Positions 9,801-17,867 are shown, numbered from the stretch's first letter. The stretch: DNA of 64,000 nucleotides from Chitinophaga lutea (GCF_003813775.1 NZ_RPDH01000001.1:682001-746000), one strand, 5' to 3'. The notes: generated from the letters alone by a model not told the origin. Numbers and translations are program-made.

Positions 9801-10303
9801 CCGGCATCCGTCTGCGTACCGCTGGCGGTGCCTTTCACAGATACGCTCACGCCGGGCAGCGCTTCGCCGTTCTTTCCTTTCACGGTGCCGGTCACGGTTT
9901 TATCCTGCTGCGGCAGCGCGACTGTTACCGCCTGCACGGGCAGATCGGGCGCGGGCGCTTCCGCTGTGATCACGATGTAATTGTCGATGATCTTGTATCT
10001 GAGCCGGGTATTGCGGAAGGCGTTTTTCAGCACATCTTCCAGCGGCTGCTCTTTGGCGGTGAGGGAAATTTTCTTTTGCAGGTCTGCATGGTTGTGATCG
10101 TACACCACTTTGAACCGGCTCACTTTTTCGATGGTTTCCAGCAGCGCGGTGATGGGCTGCTCTTTGAGAGAGAACGTCAGCAGCAGGGGCTGCGGCGCTT
10201 TCAGCGCAAAGGCCGGGAGCGCGCCCTGCAAAAGAATCGCTGCAAGGCATAACATTCTCAGGCTGCGGCGCAGGCGCGCACAGCAGGTTGCAAAAAAAGC
10301 CAT
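6899..10303 (-). CDS. SusC/RagA-family TonB-dependent transporter with N-terminal STN signalling domain
   Basis: Outer-membrane active transporter of 1134 residues. Order of parts: signal peptide (to about residue 33), a secretin/TonB N-terminal (STN) domain in which LTFSLKEQPITALLETIEK and LTAKEQPLEDVLKNAF are visible (about 40-115), a carboxypeptidase-regulatory-like domain (VTGTVKGKNGEALPGVSV, about 135-215), a plug starting with EEVVVVGYGTQRRKELTGAV and containing LYVVDGFPIN, then the beta-barrel ending in the aromatic FRAGLNIGF. The STN domain is the part that talks to a FecR anti-sigma factor, and a FecR and ECF sigma gene lie directly upstream. It therefore probably both imports a ligand and reports it. 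Confidence 0.95.
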   Translation of the reverse strand: MAFFATCCARLRRSLRMLCLAAILLQGALPAFALKAPQPLLLTFSLKEQPITALLETIEKVSRFKVVYDHNHADLQKKISLTAKEQPLEDVLKNAFRNTRLRYKIIDNYIVITAEAPAPDLPVQAVTVALPQQDKTVTGTVKGKNGEALPGVSVSVKGTASGTQTDAGGKFRLAIPEGDVVLHFTFMGFLPQDVPVSGAVMNIVLEEDVKALEEVVVVGYGTQRRKELTGAVASVKSADLAKLPTTSVTAGLQGKVPGVYVSQVSGAPGAQASVRIRGIGTTGGNQPLYVVDGFPINTGALNIGGSADRIDGLSIVNPNDIESVEVLKDAAAAAIYGARAANGVILITTKRGKEGVTRVNLALSGGVQQLWKKPEYLNAQEFATLANEIHKNSGITPNPEWAEPEKLGKGTDWIDLIFRNAALQEYNIGVTGGNSKLQSAFSAGYLKQEGTMIGTWYERYTARANMDYKVNERLRFGGTFSFSYSQAKANTNNEFRLGIFNLAKMMYPTLGQDAVIQGKPEYYTTQGDNPLLRAQSMDQRMRDFRTLLSGYGEWEIISGLKWKTSVGADVSNNRNRSWLDKFERGFARNLSATLNETYSQNYTWLIENTLSYARSFSGHQLNVVLGQSAQKNNSSWISATGIDYLNDQLQVINGSKEDLRKAGGTEGQYALASYFGRVNYDYKGKYLLSASLRRDGSSNFGPKNKWGMFPSVSAGWNVVEEPFLQDVRAIDMLKLRASWGQLGNDAIGAYNYMSTFRLGNALDNYVLGTGQDLVVGASMLRPGNPDLKWEASEQVNIGIDAAFFKGNVYVTADYYIKNTRNMLVSPPVSIEAGFQNAPFINAGIVTNRGLELLVGYRNKVGEFSFDVNANIATLKNKVVSLGVGQPITGASLSGYFDLRGTYTEVGKPIGYYRGYETGGIYQTKEEVNKTLQPNATAGDFRFVDQNGDNKLSDIDKIYLGKPWPDLTYGLNVNLGWKGFDLNLFLQGMTGFQIYNISKMTGYAIKYFGGSGLMNGTKGALNRWTPGSNRNDVPRLAYTDVNGNYFNSSSFYVEDGDFMRVRNLQLGYNLPQSLLHRVKPLQSVRVYVAAQNLFTFTRYSGFDPEIGDTSPLASGIDDGVYPQPRTFRAGLNIGF

Positions 10304-10349
10304 AACATGTCTGAATTAAGCGATGATAAAATTTGGCTGAAAAATGATG

Positions 10350-11279
10350 CTACTTGTGCCGTATGTATACGACGTTGTTGTTGACGGAATAATGCATGGG
10401 CAGGATTTCCTGCAGCAACAGCAGTGTTTTGTCGAGCGTCTCCCCTTTCTCCAGCCTCGCCGTGATCTGGTGACCGGCAAAACTGTCCCTGTCGTACACC
10501 ACCGTTGTACCGAACCACCGTTCGAGCCTCGCGAAAGCCCTTTCCAGCGGTTCTTTCCTGAATACCAGCTCTCCGTCTTTCCAGCGTGTATCCGTTTCCG
10601 TTCCCGTATCCGTTGTACTGAATTTCTGTTGCTGTCCGTGCCAGACCGTTTTTTCTCCCGGCCGGATGAGCACGGTATCGCGGCCGCTGTGCAGCCGCAC
10701 GCTTCCCTGCAGCAGGGATGTGCTCACGAGCGAGTCGCCGGCATAGGCCATCAGGTTGAACCGGGTGCCGAGCACTTCCACGCGTACGGCCCCCGCCTGC
10801 ACGTAAAAGGGATGCTGCGGGTCGGCCTGCACTTCGAAATATGCCTCGCCCTGTAAAACGGCTTCCCGTTTCCGGGCGTCGTATGTAAGTTCCGAACCGG
10901 CGTTCAGCCACACCTTCGTACTGTCGGGCAGCACCACCTGTCCCTGCTCTCCGTGCGGCATCGAATGATGCACCAGCTCATGCCTTTCCGGCTGCCGCCA
11001 CAGCAATGCCGTGAGGATGGCCGCGCCAACCACCGCGGCGGCTATTTTGAGGAGCAACGGCACCGTGCGTTTCTGCCGGCGGCGTTTGAACGCCTCCCAT
11101 TGCCGGTCCACATCCACCGCTGCCACCGTATCGAGCAGGCCGGATGCCTTCCATTGGGCCTGCAACGCCTCATAATGCTGCCGGAACTTTCCGTCGCAGG
11201 TCAACGCCAGGTCTATCCGTTCATCCGGTTCTCCCAGCATGTGGCGCATCAGCGGTATGTCGTCCGGCAACTCGTGCAT
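10350..11279 (-). CDS. FecR-family anti-sigma factor
   Basis: Inner-membrane regulator of 309 residues that holds the ECF sigma factor encoded just upstream and releases it when the STN domain of the SusC partner signals. It has an N-terminal cytoplasmic part with the PDDIPLMRHM-type helices, one membrane helix (LLLKIAAAVVGAAILTALLW, about residues 76-95), then the periplasmic FecR domain (VVLPDSTKVWLNAGSELTYD, VLGTRFNLMAY) and the C-terminal DUF4974-type end (LARLERWFGTTVVYD through HYSVNNNVVYI). It is 46 bp from the SusC gene and 50 bp from the sigma gene, consistent with one transcript. Confidence 0.93.
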   Translation of the reverse strand: MHELPDDIPLMRHMLGEPDERIDLALTCDGKFRQHYEALQAQWKASGLLDTVAAVDVDRQWEAFKRRRQKRTVPLLLKIAAAVVGAAILTALLWRQPERHELVHHSMPHGEQGQVVLPDSTKVWLNAGSELTYDARKREAVLQGEAYFEVQADPQHPFYVQAGAVRVEVLGTRFNLMAYAGDSLVSTSLLQGSVRLHSGRDTVLIRPGEKTVWHGQQQKFSTTDTGTETDTRWKDGELVFRKEPLERAFARLERWFGTTVVYDRDSFAGHQITARLEKGETLDKTLLLLQEILPMHYSVNNNVVYIRHK

Positions 11280-11329
11280 ACTATAATAATGTTGAAAAAA
11301 GGGAATACCCTTACAAGCGCTGAAAAAAT

Positions 11330-11884
11330 TTATTCCGGCAGGAACAGGAACAACAGGAAAGGCAGGTAATCTTTCAGGTCTGTGCGGAGCCGTTTTAGAG
11401 CACGCGTCATTTGTGTTTCCACCGTTTTTACCGAAATGTTCATGGCGGCGGATATTTCCTTGTACTTCATCCCTTCGAGGCGGCTGAGCGTAAAGATCTG
11501 TTTCATCTGCTGCGGCAGGGTATCAAGCACCTCGCGGAAACGTTTTTCGAGCTCTTTGTAAGCCAGCCAGTCCGGATTGGCGGACGCCATGCCTTCGGGC
11601 AACACCTCCGCCCTGCCGTGCCTTTTGAGTTTCCTGAGCTGGTCGAGGCTGTTGTTGCGAAGCGCCGTATAGAGGTAAGCATCCAGCCGCCCGCCGGCAG
11701 GGTCCAGTTCGAGCCGCCGTTCCCAGAAACGGATAAACGTCAGCTGCGTCACCTCGGTGGCCTCCTCCGGCGGCAGGCCCAGCAATCCCGCATAGAAACA
11801 CATGCTTTTGAAATGCGTACGGAACACCGTTTCAAAAGCATGCTCATCTCCTTGTGTGATTTTTATAAACAGCTCGTTTTCCAT
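11330..11884 (-). CDS. ECF RNA polymerase sigma factor (sigma-70 family)
   Basis: A 184-residue ECF sigma of the type paired with FecR in Bacteroidota. Region 2 spans about residues 8-75 (ITQGDEHAFETVFRTHF, then TQLTFIRFWERR as the 2.4 helix) and region 4 about 115-165 (LPQQMKQIFTLSRLEGMKYK followed by the helix-turn-helix EISAAMNISVKTVETQMTRAL). The ATG at 11884 gives the standard MENELFIKITQGDEHAF start. An in-frame extension upstream is non-homologous and would cross the promoter and a terminator hairpin. It probably switches on the downstream SusCD genes and perhaps itself. Confidence 0.93.
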   Translation of the reverse strand: MENELFIKITQGDEHAFETVFRTHFKSMCFYAGLLGLPPEEATEVTQLTFIRFWERRLELDPAGGRLDAYLYTALRNNSLDQLRKLKRHGRAEVLPEGMASANPDWLAYKELEKRFREVLDTLPQQMKQIFTLSRLEGMKYKEISAAMNISVKTVETQMTRALKRLRTDLKDYLPFLLFLFLPE

Positions 11885-11902
11885 AAACCTGTGGACAGGT
11901 AT

Positions 11903-11933
11903 GAAAATTAATAAAACAGGATCGATAATCCAA
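11903..11933 (-). promoter_or_regulatory. Promoter of the ECF sigma gene
   Basis: On the minus strand TTGG (11930-11933), 19-bp spacer, TAATTTTC (11903-11910). This fits the Bacteroidota housekeeping promoter with one mismatch in the -7 element. The predicted transcript start is only about 10-15 nt from the ATG at 11884. Confidence 0.5.
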
Positions 11934-11950
11934 GCGGGTACGTAAACAAT

Positions 11951-11982
11951 AAGGGCCCGCGCCCGATCGCGCCGGCCCTTTT
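11951..11982. terminator. Bidirectional terminator between the sigma gene and the GlxA-type regulator
   Basis: AAGGGCCCGCGC (11951-11962) pairs with GCGCCGGCCCTT (11969-11980) with one mismatch and a 6-nt loop. The minus strand continues TTATTGTTT, so it most likely ends the regulator gene at 12064-13044. It overlaps no ORF. Confidence 0.65.
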
Positions 11983-12063
11983 CCTGTACAAAATTGGTCA
12001 TGACGGACACTTCCTTCGCCGCTTTTCTGCAGTCGTATACGGTAGTGGCGGCGGCTTCAGCGC

Positions 12064-13044
12064 TTACGCCTCTACTGCCGCATTTTTATTGTATTTGTTC
12101 CGGTATTCGATGGGCGACAAACCCGTGATGGTTTTAAATGACGCCCGGAAAGCTTTCTGGTCGGTATATCCCACTTCGTACATCACTTCCGAAATGTTCT
12201 TGGCGCTTATTTCCAGCTGTTTTTTGGCTGCTTCGATTTTCACCCGCTGGATGTATTCCGATACGGTATTGCTTGTCGCTTTCTTGAATCTTCTTTCGAG
12301 GCTTCTGCGGCTGAGGGCCAGCAGGTCAGACAGGCGCTCCACCGATATCTTGTCTTTGAAGTTCAGTTCTATGAATTCCTGCGCCCTTTTGATGCCTTCG
12401 TCTTCGTGGCCTTTCTGTCCCTGGAAAATAATGAAAGGCGACTGGCTGGCGCGGTCGAAATCGATCTGGAAAAACTTGGCGCAGAACACGGCGGCTTCCC
12501 GGCCCGCGTATTTCTCCACGATATAAATGATGAGGTTCATGAACGACAGGCCGCCGCCGCTGGAATAGATGCCGGATTCGTCGGTGATGATCTTGTCTTC
12601 CACGAGATTGACATCCGGGAACATTCTCCTGAAGTTGTTGGCGCCCATCCAGTGGGTGGCGCACTTCCTCCCGATCAGCAAACCTGTAGACGCCAGCAGG
12701 AAGGCGCCTACACACAGGCTCGCCACTTCGGCGCCGGCCTGGTATTGCCGGATGATCCATTCCTGGAAACCCTGGTTGGCCTCCAGGTTCTTTTCCATAT
12801 CCTCATTGAGCGCGGGCACCACCACCAGGTCGGTTTTCCCGACATCCGCCAGGGGTTTGGTCTGCACCGTGTACATGCCGCCATTGAGCACCACGGTATC
12901 GCCGAGGCCCAGCAGCTCAATGTGGAACATGGCGGGTTTTCCCTGCCGCTCGAGGAATTTGTTCACTTCGGCGAATACAAAACGGGGGCATTCGATGCTG
13001 GCGAGGGAACCGCCTTCGGGGACAAGAACGGAGATGTGTTTCAT
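12064..13044 (-). CDS. GlxA-family transcriptional regulator (DJ-1/PfpI domain plus AraC HTH)
   Basis: Cytoplasmic regulator of 326 residues. The N-terminal half (about 1-190) is a DJ-1/PfpI-like domain: ISVLVPEGGSLASIECPRFV at the start and the nucleophile-elbow region ASLCVGAFLLASTGLL near 118, with a cysteine kept. The C-terminal 110 residues are an AraC double helix-turn-helix (SVERLSDLLALSRRSLERRF, then ISEVMYEVGYTDQKAFRASF and GLSPIEYRNKY). ATG 13044 was chosen because a well-spaced promoter lies immediately before it. A gene in its own unit, ended by the hairpin at 11951-11982; target genes are unknown. The sensed molecule is usually a small nitrogenous or reactive metabolite in better-known members. 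Confidence 0.9.
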   Translation of the reverse strand: MKHISVLVPEGGSLASIECPRFVFAEVNKFLERQGKPAMFHIELLGLGDTVVLNGGMYTVQTKPLADVGKTDLVVVPALNEDMEKNLEANQGFQEWIIRQYQAGAEVASLCVGAFLLASTGLLIGRKCATHWMGANNFRRMFPDVNLVEDKIITDESGIYSSGGGLSFMNLIIYIVEKYAGREAAVFCAKFFQIDFDRASQSPFIIFQGQKGHEDEGIKRAQEFIELNFKDKISVERLSDLLALSRRSLERRFKKATSNTVSEYIQRVKIEAAKKQLEISAKNISEVMYEVGYTDQKAFRASFKTITGLSPIEYRNKYNKNAAVEA

Positions 13045-13048
13045 AATG

Positions 13049-13079
13049 CTAAAGTACCCTGAATTACTGGCGCATCCAA
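13049..13079 (-). promoter_or_regulatory. Promoter of the GlxA-type regulator, nearly leaderless
   Basis: On the minus strand TTGG (13076-13079), exactly 19 bp, then TACTTTAG (13049-13056). The -7 element ends five bases before the ATG at 13044, so the transcript should start at or very near the start codon. This supports the chosen start. Confidence 0.5.
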
Positions 13080-13110
13080 CCCCTCGGATTGGCATATTTG
13101 CCCCTTCAAA

Positions 13111-13169
13111 CCGGGTTGACCCGGGGATAATTCAACCTTTAGCCCGGGATAAGTCTCGCAGGCTAAAGG
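13111..13169 (-). terminator. Hairpin pair after the glycosidase-like gene
   Basis: CCTTTAGCC (13136-13144) pairs perfectly with GGCTAAAGG (13161-13169) around a 16-nt loop. A second small hairpin, CCGGG-ttga-CCCGG, lies at 13111-13124. On the minus strand the first is followed by TTGAATTAT, a poor T run. Probably a weak terminator or a 3' stability element of the gene at 13182. Confidence 0.4.
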
Positions 13170-13181
13170 CAGCTGCCATGG

Positions 13182-15236
13182 CTACAGCTTTACCACCTGC
13201 GTGGCGCCGTCTTTGATGGTGTACCTGTTGACAGGCTTACCGTTCTCCCGCACCGTGACGGCCAGTTTCCCCCCGGCAGCTCTCGCCACTTCGAGATCGA
13301 AACCGTGGCCGAAGGCGCTGATGTTGCGCAGGGCCATCCGGTCCCAGCCTTTGGGCAGGCGCGGCGTGCATTCGAAGCTGCGCAGGCCGGCGGGGCGGAT
13401 GCCGAATAGGCCTTCCGTGAATATCCTGCAATAGAGCCCGCTTTCGGCCGATAAATGGCGCTGGTTGCCCTCGGGGTAGGCTTCTACCGGGTAAGGCACG
13501 TGCTCGCCCAGCAGGCGGCGGCGGGAATAGTAACGGATGAAGTCCATCGCCTTTTCCGTTTCACCGGCCTGCAATACGCCGCGCAAGGCGTACAGGGTGG
13601 AACGGTCCCAGAAAGTGCCTTTGCCGGCTTCGGTGGCCAGCCCGTCGGCCGTCCATAAGCGCGGGGAAAACAAGGCGTTGATGGTGCCTTCTTTCCGGTC
13701 CAGGATACCCACGGTGAGCGGCAGGCAGATCCATGCGCGCAGCACGTCGAGGTTTTCGTGATAGCGGTACGTGTTGAAACCTTCTACCGTGGCGCCGAAA
13801 TATTTTTCGATGTTGCCGCGGAGCGTGGCGGCCTGCCTGGTATAACCATTGGTCTGCGCGGCCGGCACACCCAGCTCGCGGCCCAGCATGGCGGCGGAGC
13901 GCAGTGCGTCGTAATAGAGGATGTTGGTGGAGAGATTCGCTTTCCCCGCGGAGAAACGGTTTTCCAGTTCATCGCTGTCAGACAGCACCACGCCCTGGTC
14001 GTTGATCTTGCGGCGGCTGTATTCGAGGCACCATTCGATGAGCGGCCAGAGCACTTTCGCGGAATCCAGGTTGCCGTGCGTCATGGCATACCGCGATGCG
14101 CCGTAAGCGATCATCGCCTGATCGCCGCGGTCTTTGGCCCCGTGCCAGGTAGCGTCGCCCTCGGCCACAATCGAACTGGGAATGGGTTTATACGCCGGGT
14201 TCATGAAACGCGCGAAATGACGGTAGGCGTTCATGGCGGAAAGGTTGCCGATCGGATCGCCGGAAAATGCAAAAAAAGGATTGACATACTCGGCCTGATC
14301 GTTGGCCCAGATGGCGGCGTAATACGCCAGCCCGCCGGGACCGTGCATGTAGCCGCCTTTGGTTTTATAAATGCTTTCGGTAGCGCGCAGTTTGGCGAAC
14401 TGGAAAGCGGCGTTGAGAACGGAATCAGGTGTTTCGAGCTGCAGCCTGTCCCCGATCTCTCCCACGCGCGCCAGCCGTTGCTGTTGCTCCGCACGGGGAT
14501 CGGGCAGTTGCAGGGAAGCAGGCGTATCGGTAGCGGTATAAAAGACGGAGAAATCGGCCGTAGCGCCCGGCTGCAGTGTGTGCGTGCCGTCGTTCACCGT
14601 GCCCATGATCACCGAATGCTGCGCGCCTTTGCTACGGCTGGCATCGGTCCTTACCTCTTTGCGGAGATATTCCATGAACACGGTCACTGGCTGGTCGGTG
14701 AGGTTTTTGAACGAGAACATCTCCACCACCAGCGGTTTATCCGCGGAAGGGAACAGTCGGCGGGTAACGGCTACCACGGCGGGCGTACCGGAGGCACCAT
14801 CCATTTCGAGGGTACCGTTGATGGAGAAGGACCTGATATTGTACGACAGTTCGCCATTCCGGCCGGGGCCGTTCTTCACACGCTCGAGGCTCATGAGGCG
14901 GTTGTTGACATACAACCGCGGCAGGTCTGCGTCGGTAAACGAATAGCTGATATGCGAACGGGTATTGTCCGGCAGCATGCGGAACGTCGGGAACACCACG
15001 GTGCGGAATACGGTGGATTTGCCGGTGCTGTCGAGCCCGTACTGCACCCACAGGGATACTTTTTCGCCGCTCATTTCAAGATGATCGGTGTGCGGCAGGC
15101 GGCCATCCACATTCCACCGGATGCTGTTCCCCCGGATGCCCCATCGGTCGTGCTGCTCCGGCAGCGGCACCTGCGCGACGGCGGATAAAGGGATAACATG
15201 CAGGCAGGCAACAGTTAATACTTGTAACAGTTTCAT
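13182..15236 (-). CDS. Secreted (alpha/alpha)6-barrel glycosidase-like protein
   Basis: A 684-residue exported protein with a signal peptide (MKLLQVLTVACLHVIPLSAVAQ). The N-terminal third (about 25-270) is beta-rich, like the sandwich domain that precedes six-hairpin glycosidases. The rest (about 285-640) has alternating helices with GGLAYYAAIWANDQAEY, VAEGDATWHGAKDRGDQAMI, LSDSDELENRFSAGKANLS and GKGTFWDRSTLYAL, acidic residues placed like those in glycogen-debranching, GH15-like and related clans. I cannot name the GH family. ATG 15236 was chosen for the signal peptide; the open frame continues upstream without one. It is divergent from the beta-helix gene and probably takes part in the same saccharide pathway as the kinase and SusCD genes beyond it. 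Confidence 0.7.
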   Translation of the reverse strand: MKLLQVLTVACLHVIPLSAVAQVPLPEQHDRWGIRGNSIRWNVDGRLPHTDHLEMSGEKVSLWVQYGLDSTGKSTVFRTVVFPTFRMLPDNTRSHISYSFTDADLPRLYVNNRLMSLERVKNGPGRNGELSYNIRSFSINGTLEMDGASGTPAVVAVTRRLFPSADKPLVVEMFSFKNLTDQPVTVFMEYLRKEVRTDASRSKGAQHSVIMGTVNDGTHTLQPGATADFSVFYTATDTPASLQLPDPRAEQQQRLARVGEIGDRLQLETPDSVLNAAFQFAKLRATESIYKTKGGYMHGPGGLAYYAAIWANDQAEYVNPFFAFSGDPIGNLSAMNAYRHFARFMNPAYKPIPSSIVAEGDATWHGAKDRGDQAMIAYGASRYAMTHGNLDSAKVLWPLIEWCLEYSRRKINDQGVVLSDSDELENRFSAGKANLSTNILYYDALRSAAMLGRELGVPAAQTNGYTRQAATLRGNIEKYFGATVEGFNTYRYHENLDVLRAWICLPLTVGILDRKEGTINALFSPRLWTADGLATEAGKGTFWDRSTLYALRGVLQAGETEKAMDFIRYYSRRRLLGEHVPYPVEAYPEGNQRHLSAESGLYCRIFTEGLFGIRPAGLRSFECTPRLPKGWDRMALRNISAFGHGFDLEVARAAGGKLAVTVRENGKPVNRYTIKDGATQVVKL

Positions 15237-15357
15237 CAGTTCGGATTTAAGTGCTGAGGTAAAAATGTTGCTGCAAACGTGGAAAATGACGGGCGACAAT
15301 ATATGAGAAAATATTCTGAATATTATGTAAAATTACCGGCGACAAATTACACACGTT

Positions 15358-16887
15358 ATGAAATTCAGACAATTCGCCCTTCCCGCACTCCTGCTCGGCA
15401 TCGGTTGTTTCATTTATTTCAAACCGGCGCCGGCCGGCTGGCAAAGCAAATTCGTGCAGCAGAACAAAGAAGGCCACATCCGATATATCCCCGACGCACA
15501 AGGCAATACCATTCCCGATTTCAGCCGGGTGGGCTATTATTTCGGCGACCGGCCGCTGCCTGAAGTGGCGGTGGTAAAAACCATCGCTCCCACCGGCACG
15601 GACAACGACCAGGAACTGATCCAGTCGGCGATCGATGAAGTATCGAAAAGAACGCCCGATAAAAACGGTTTCCGCGGCGCGCTGCTGTTAAAGAAGGGCC
15701 GCTACACGATTCCCGACCGTATCCATATTACGGCCGGCGGCGTGGTGCTGCGCGGTGAAGAAGGTACGGTACTGGTGGCCGCTTCCAAAAAACAGGTGTC
15801 ACTCATCGATATTTACGGTGAAGGCCAGATCGCGGAAATACCCGGCACACGCGTAAAAATCACGGATGAATATATCCCAACCGGCGCCACATCGTTTAAC
15901 GTCAGCAATGCCCGCGGCTTCAAACCCGGCGATGCCGTTATCCTTTTCAGGCCCGGCACGCAGCAATGGATCACCGATATCAAAATGGACCAGATCGAAA
16001 GCCGCGGCGGCACGCGCCAGTGGCAACCCAAAGAATACGATCTGCGGTACGAGCGCACGGTGGTTGCCGTGCAGGGCAATCGCGTAACGCTCGATAATCC
16101 CGTGGTGATGCCGATGGAAACGAAGTACGGCGGCGGCGAGCTGTACAAATATACCTTCGACGGCCGTATCCGGCAGGTGGGTGTGGAAGACCTCACCTGC
16201 GAATCGACGTTCGATTCCGACACCGCCGAAAACCATGCCTGGGATGCCGTTGCCTTCGATAAAGCAGAGCACGGCTGGGTGAAAGGCGTGACCGCCAGGT
16301 ACTTCGGTTACAGCTGTGTGAACCTGAAACGCCATGCCCGCAACATCACCGTTACGGAAAGCCACTGCTTCGAACATAAATCCATCATCACCGGCAGCCG
16401 CCGTTATTCGTTCAATAACTCCGGCCAGCTGAATCTCTTCATGGATTGCCACGCCACCGACGGCCGCCACGATTATGTGACCGGCGCGATCACCTGCGGC
16501 CCGAATGTGTTCGTGAACTGCACCGCCAAACGCACGCATGCAGACATCGGCCCCCATCACCGCTGGGCCAGCGGCACACTGTATGATAACATCGTTACCG
16601 ACGGCGACATCAACATCCAGGACCGGGGCAACTGGGGCAGCGGCCACGGCTGGGCCGGTGTTACGCAGGTGGTATGGAACTGCACCGTCAAAAAAGCCGC
16701 CGTACAAAACCCGTGGGCTTCCGGTAAAAACTATTGCATCGGCCTGCAGGGCGAAAAAGTGACCGGCCGCCTGAAAGGCAGGCCCGATGCGGAATGGGAA
16801 GGACAAAACCAGCCCGGCCTGGAGCCGTCATCTTTATACTTCGCGCAACGGAAAGCCCGCAACGCGGGTACAATTAAAACCCGTTAA
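15358..16887 (+). CDS. Exported right-handed beta-helix protein (polysaccharide lyase or hydrolase-like)
   Basis: A 509-residue protein with an N-terminal signal segment (MKFRQFALPALLLGIGCFIYF). The body starts with the pectate-lyase-superfamily entry motif (TGTDNDQELIQSAIDEVSK near 82, GALLLKKGRYTI, GGVVLRGE) and then repeats short beta-strand rungs such as VNLKRHARNITVTESHCFEH and NLFMDCHATDGRHDYVTG. Late conserved stretches are THADIGPHHRWASGTLYDN and WGSGHGWAGVTQVVWNC. This is the parallel beta-helix fold of several PL and GH families; the catalytic family cannot be told by eye. It is 12 bp from the sugar kinase gene, so the two are co-transcribed, and divergent from the glycosidase-like gene. 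Confidence 0.75.
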   Translation: MKFRQFALPALLLGIGCFIYFKPAPAGWQSKFVQQNKEGHIRYIPDAQGNTIPDFSRVGYYFGDRPLPEVAVVKTIAPTGTDNDQELIQSAIDEVSKRTPDKNGFRGALLLKKGRYTIPDRIHITAGGVVLRGEEGTVLVAASKKQVSLIDIYGEGQIAEIPGTRVKITDEYIPTGATSFNVSNARGFKPGDAVILFRPGTQQWITDIKMDQIESRGGTRQWQPKEYDLRYERTVVAVQGNRVTLDNPVVMPMETKYGGGELYKYTFDGRIRQVGVEDLTCESTFDSDTAENHAWDAVAFDKAEHGWVKGVTARYFGYSCVNLKRHARNITVTESHCFEHKSIITGSRRYSFNNSGQLNLFMDCHATDGRHDYVTGAITCGPNVFVNCTAKRTHADIGPHHRWASGTLYDNIVTDGDINIQDRGNWGSGHGWAGVTQVVWNCTVKKAAVQNPWASGKNYCIGLQGEKVTGRLKGRPDAEWEGQNQPGLEPSSLYFAQRKARNAGTIKTR

Positions 16888-16899
16888 CACGTAACGCAC

Positions 16900-17784
16900 A
16901 TGCAAACAACACCATCGATCGTATGTTTCGGCGAACTGCTCTGGGATGTATTGCCCACCGGTGCTTTGCCCGGCGGCGCGCCCATGAACGTGGCGTACCA
17001 TCTTAAACAACTGGGCATGCAGCCTTCGCTGATCACCCGTGTGGGCGCCGATGAGCGCGGGCAGGAACTGATCCGCATCGTGGAACAGCACGGCATCAAC
17101 GCCGCCGGCATTCAAAAAGACGAACAGACACCCACCGGCATCGTACTGGCACAGCCCGGCGAAAATCATGAAATGCATTACGACATCGTGATCCCTTCCG
17201 CCTGGGATCACATCGCTTACAGCACGGAGCTGGCGCAACAGGTGCGGCAGGCCGGTTATTTCATTTTCGGCAGCCTCGCCGCCCGCCACCCCGATTCGCA
17301 GGCCACGCTCTTCCGCCTGCTCGATACGCCGGCCGTGAAGGTGCTCGACATCAACCTGCGCCCGCCCCACTATACCCGTGCCACCCTGGAAGCGCTGCTG
17401 CAAAAAGCCGACATTCTCAAGATGAACCTTTCCGAACTGGAGCTGGTGAGCAGCTGGTATGGCAACGCCGCTACGCTGGCGGATAAGATCACCCTGCTGC
17501 AGCAACGGTTCGGTTTATCCACTGTTATCGTTACCATGGGCGGCGATGGCGCGGCGGTGTACAGCAACAACACCCTGCACCAACATCCCGGCTATAAAGT
17601 ACAGGTAGCAGATACCGTGGGCAGCGGCGACGCGTTCCTCGCAGCCTATCTTTCCGGTGTGCTGCGGCAATCGCCGCCGGCCGAAACACTGGCTTTCGCA
17701 TCAGCGCTCGGTGCCCTGGTGGCCTCTAAAACAGGCGCCTGGCCGGCTTACGGGCCGGAAGACATTGACCTCATCAAACGATAG
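16900..17784 (+). CDS. PfkB-family sugar kinase, probably fructokinase
   Basis: Cytoplasmic ribokinase-like kinase of 294 residues that should phosphorylate a monosaccharide using ATP. The start VCFGELLWDVLPTG and LPGGAPMNVAYHLKQLG are the substrate-binding motifs typical of bacterial fructokinases. VLDINLRPPHYT is the central strand, and DTVGSGDAFLAAYLSG near residue 234 is the PfkB signature with the catalytic Asp and anion hole. It follows the beta-helix gene by 12 bp, so a sugar released outside may be activated here. Fructose is the best guess from the first motifs, but 2-keto-3-deoxy sugars are possible given a lyase-like neighbour. Confidence 0.88.
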   Translation: MQTTPSIVCFGELLWDVLPTGALPGGAPMNVAYHLKQLGMQPSLITRVGADERGQELIRIVEQHGINAAGIQKDEQTPTGIVLAQPGENHEMHYDIVIPSAWDHIAYSTELAQQVRQAGYFIFGSLAARHPDSQATLFRLLDTPAVKVLDINLRPPHYTRATLEALLQKADILKMNLSELELVSSWYGNAATLADKITLLQQRFGLSTVIVTMGGDGAAVYSNNTLHQHPGYKVQVADTVGSGDAFLAAYLSGVLRQSPPAETLAFASALGALVASKTGAWPAYGPEDIDLIKR

Positions 17785-17803
17785 AACCGCCCGGTATAAA
17801 ATG

Positions 17804-17835
17804 CGGAACGGCAGGCGAATCCGCCTGCCGTTCCG
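17804..17835. terminator. Bidirectional terminator between the kinase and SusD genes
   Basis: CGGAACGGCAGGCG (17804-17817) and its exact complement (17822-17835) form a perfect 14-bp stem around an AATC loop, with TTTGT after it on the plus strand and TTTTATACC after it on the minus strand. It lies between two converging genes and can serve both. Confidence 0.85.
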
Positions 17836-17867
17836 TTTGTAAAAAACACGGTCGTTGCTCCTGACAG

